From NCBI GenBank assembly GCA_036508635.1, contig DATCGY010000190.1, forward strand, positions 1 to 7,642: a DNA stretch of 7,642 nucleotides, given 5' to 3'. Positions 7,422 to 7,642 of the stretch are shown here, piece by piece. The notes beneath the pieces were generated by a model that worked only from the letters and a program-made list of their open reading frames with translations, ran no database searches and had not been told where the DNA came from. Source of the DNA: FEN-727 sp036508635. GTDB taxonomy: Bacteria; Actinomycetota; Geothermincolia; Fen-727; Anoxymicrobiaceae. How positions within the stretch are numbered: position 1 is the first letter of the stretch; each line of letters starts with the position of its first letter. Both the position numbers and the translations under genes were made by a program.

Positions 7422-7479
7422 CTCGAGGGGGGCTCAGGGTACGTTTTTTCCTCGAGGGGGGCTCGCGGTACGTTTTTTC
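7422..7479. repeat. Tandem duplication of a 29-bp unit with CTCGAG palindromes and T6 tracts
   Basis: Unit 1 (7422-7450) and unit 2 (7451-7479) match at 27 of 29 positions; they differ only at 7436-7437 (AG) versus 7465-7466 (GC). Each unit begins with CTCGAGGGGGGCTC and ends with GGTACGTTTTTTC. A third unit begins at 7480 (CTCGAGG) and then diverges. The palindrome CCTCGAGG therefore recurs exactly 29 bp apart at 7450-7457 and 7479-7486. There are no spacers between units, so this is not a CRISPR array. Function is unknown. Confidence 0.85.
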
Positions 7480-7552
7480 CTCGAGGTCCTCGTGGAAAGA
7501 GCGATATGTTTCAGATTTAAGTCCACTGCGGAGTTCTACGGAAAAAAGTACC
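7467..7552. repeat. Inverted repeat pairing the T-tract repeat with a distal A-tract copy
   Basis: GGTACGTTTTTTCC (7467-7480) is the reverse complement of GGAAAAAAGTACC (7540-7552) except for one bulged G at 7472, giving a 13-bp stem around a 59-nt loop. The equivalent segment of repeat unit 1 (7437-7451) could pair at 14 positions with the same partner, since it offers one more G. The two repeat units could therefore form alternative, mutually exclusive stems with the single distal arm. Confidence 0.6.
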
Positions 7553-7618
7553 CCTCGCCCTGCGGTTAAGGACAACAAGAAGACTTCTATCGCGCAAACA
7601 AAGGTCAAACACACTTGT

Positions 7619-7638
7619 GCGTCTTCACTACTTGACGC
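7619..7638. repeat. Short inverted repeat GCGTC...GACGC at right edge
   Basis: GCGTC (7619-7623) and GACGC (7634-7638) flank a 10-nt loop. The right arm overlaps TTGACG (7632-7637), a good match to a -35 hexamer reading right, so this could be a promoter or operator for a gene beyond the window. The sequence ends before any -10 could be checked. Confidence 0.25.
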
Positions 7639-7642
7639 GGGA

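Larger units (their letters stand above)
7251..7642. other. Intergenic region upstream of the kinase gene, repeat-rich, no supported gene
   Basis: These 392 bases are visibly more AT-rich than the coding part of the window, particularly 7260-7400 and 7500-7550. Short open frames exist on both strands (for example 7354-7614 minus, 7297-7569 plus). They run through the 29-bp repeats, whose length is not a multiple of three, lack ribosome sites, and encode no recognisable protein, so I do not call them. The region should hold the kinase promoter, although no convincing -35/-10 pair was found, and possibly the 5' region of a gene beyond the right edge. Confidence 0.6.

Noticed and set aside
7453..7478. 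Rho-independent terminator (CGAG-GGGGG-CTCG followed by T6)
   Set aside because: The stem is only 4 bp, seven bases separate it from the T-run, and no plus-strand gene ends here.
7422..7486. Possible CRISPR array
   Set aside because: The units are directly adjacent with no spacers, there are only two full copies, and no cas genes are present.
7297..7569. 90-codon plus-strand frame in the same region
   Set aside because: It overlaps the repeats and the opposing frame, has no ribosome site, and looks like non-coding sequence.
7354..7614. 86-codon minus-strand frame upstream of the kinase, starting at GTG
   Set aside because: It crosses both 29-bp repeats in different reading frames, has no clear ribosome site, and its product shows no recognisable features.

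Overview
The window is high-GC bacterial DNA with four large protein-coding genes, one of them cut by the left edge, plus a more AT-rich, repeat-containing stretch at the right edge. AGG (Arg) and ATA (Ile) codons are common despite the GC-rich background. Together with the gene repertoire, this would fit a deep-branching, uncultured actinobacterial-type lineage better than a classic Streptomyces or proteobacterium. That is only an inference; the sequence has no rRNA or tRNA gene to settle it.

Layout from left to right. (1) Positions 1-550, minus strand: the N-terminal part of a secreted protein with a signal peptide and an Ig-like/macroglobulin-like beta domain; its C-terminus lies beyond the left edge. 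(2) 684-1583, minus: a TauE/SafE-family membrane transporter with the two diagnostic glycine-rich half-repeats. (3) 1720-4683, plus: a 987-residue GH38 alpha-mannosidase with all expected zinc and catalytic residues, preceded by an unusual ~190-residue N-terminal region that carries a calcium-loop-like motif. (4) 4758-7250, minus: an 830-residue membrane sensor histidine kinase (TM, extracytoplasmic sensor, TM, HAMP, coiled coil, PAS, HisKA, HATPase_c). (5) 7251-7642: no convincing gene, but a 29-bp tandem repeat, a matching inverted copy about 60 bases away, and small palindromes.

The secreted protein and the transporter are on the same strand and may be co-transcribed. The mannosidase is divergent from the transporter and convergent with the kinase. 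Nothing in the sequence ties the four genes into one pathway: the mannosidase looks cytoplasmic, the kinase has no response regulator beside it, and the transporter's substrate cannot be read from sequence. I see no phage, transposase, CRISPR, toxin-antitoxin or defence genes.

The points most worth a second look are an internal duplication of the kinase sensor module (two ~135-residue units with aligned key residues), the N-terminal extension of the GH38 enzyme, and the repeat cluster upstream of the kinase. I did not find a clear new multi-gene system.
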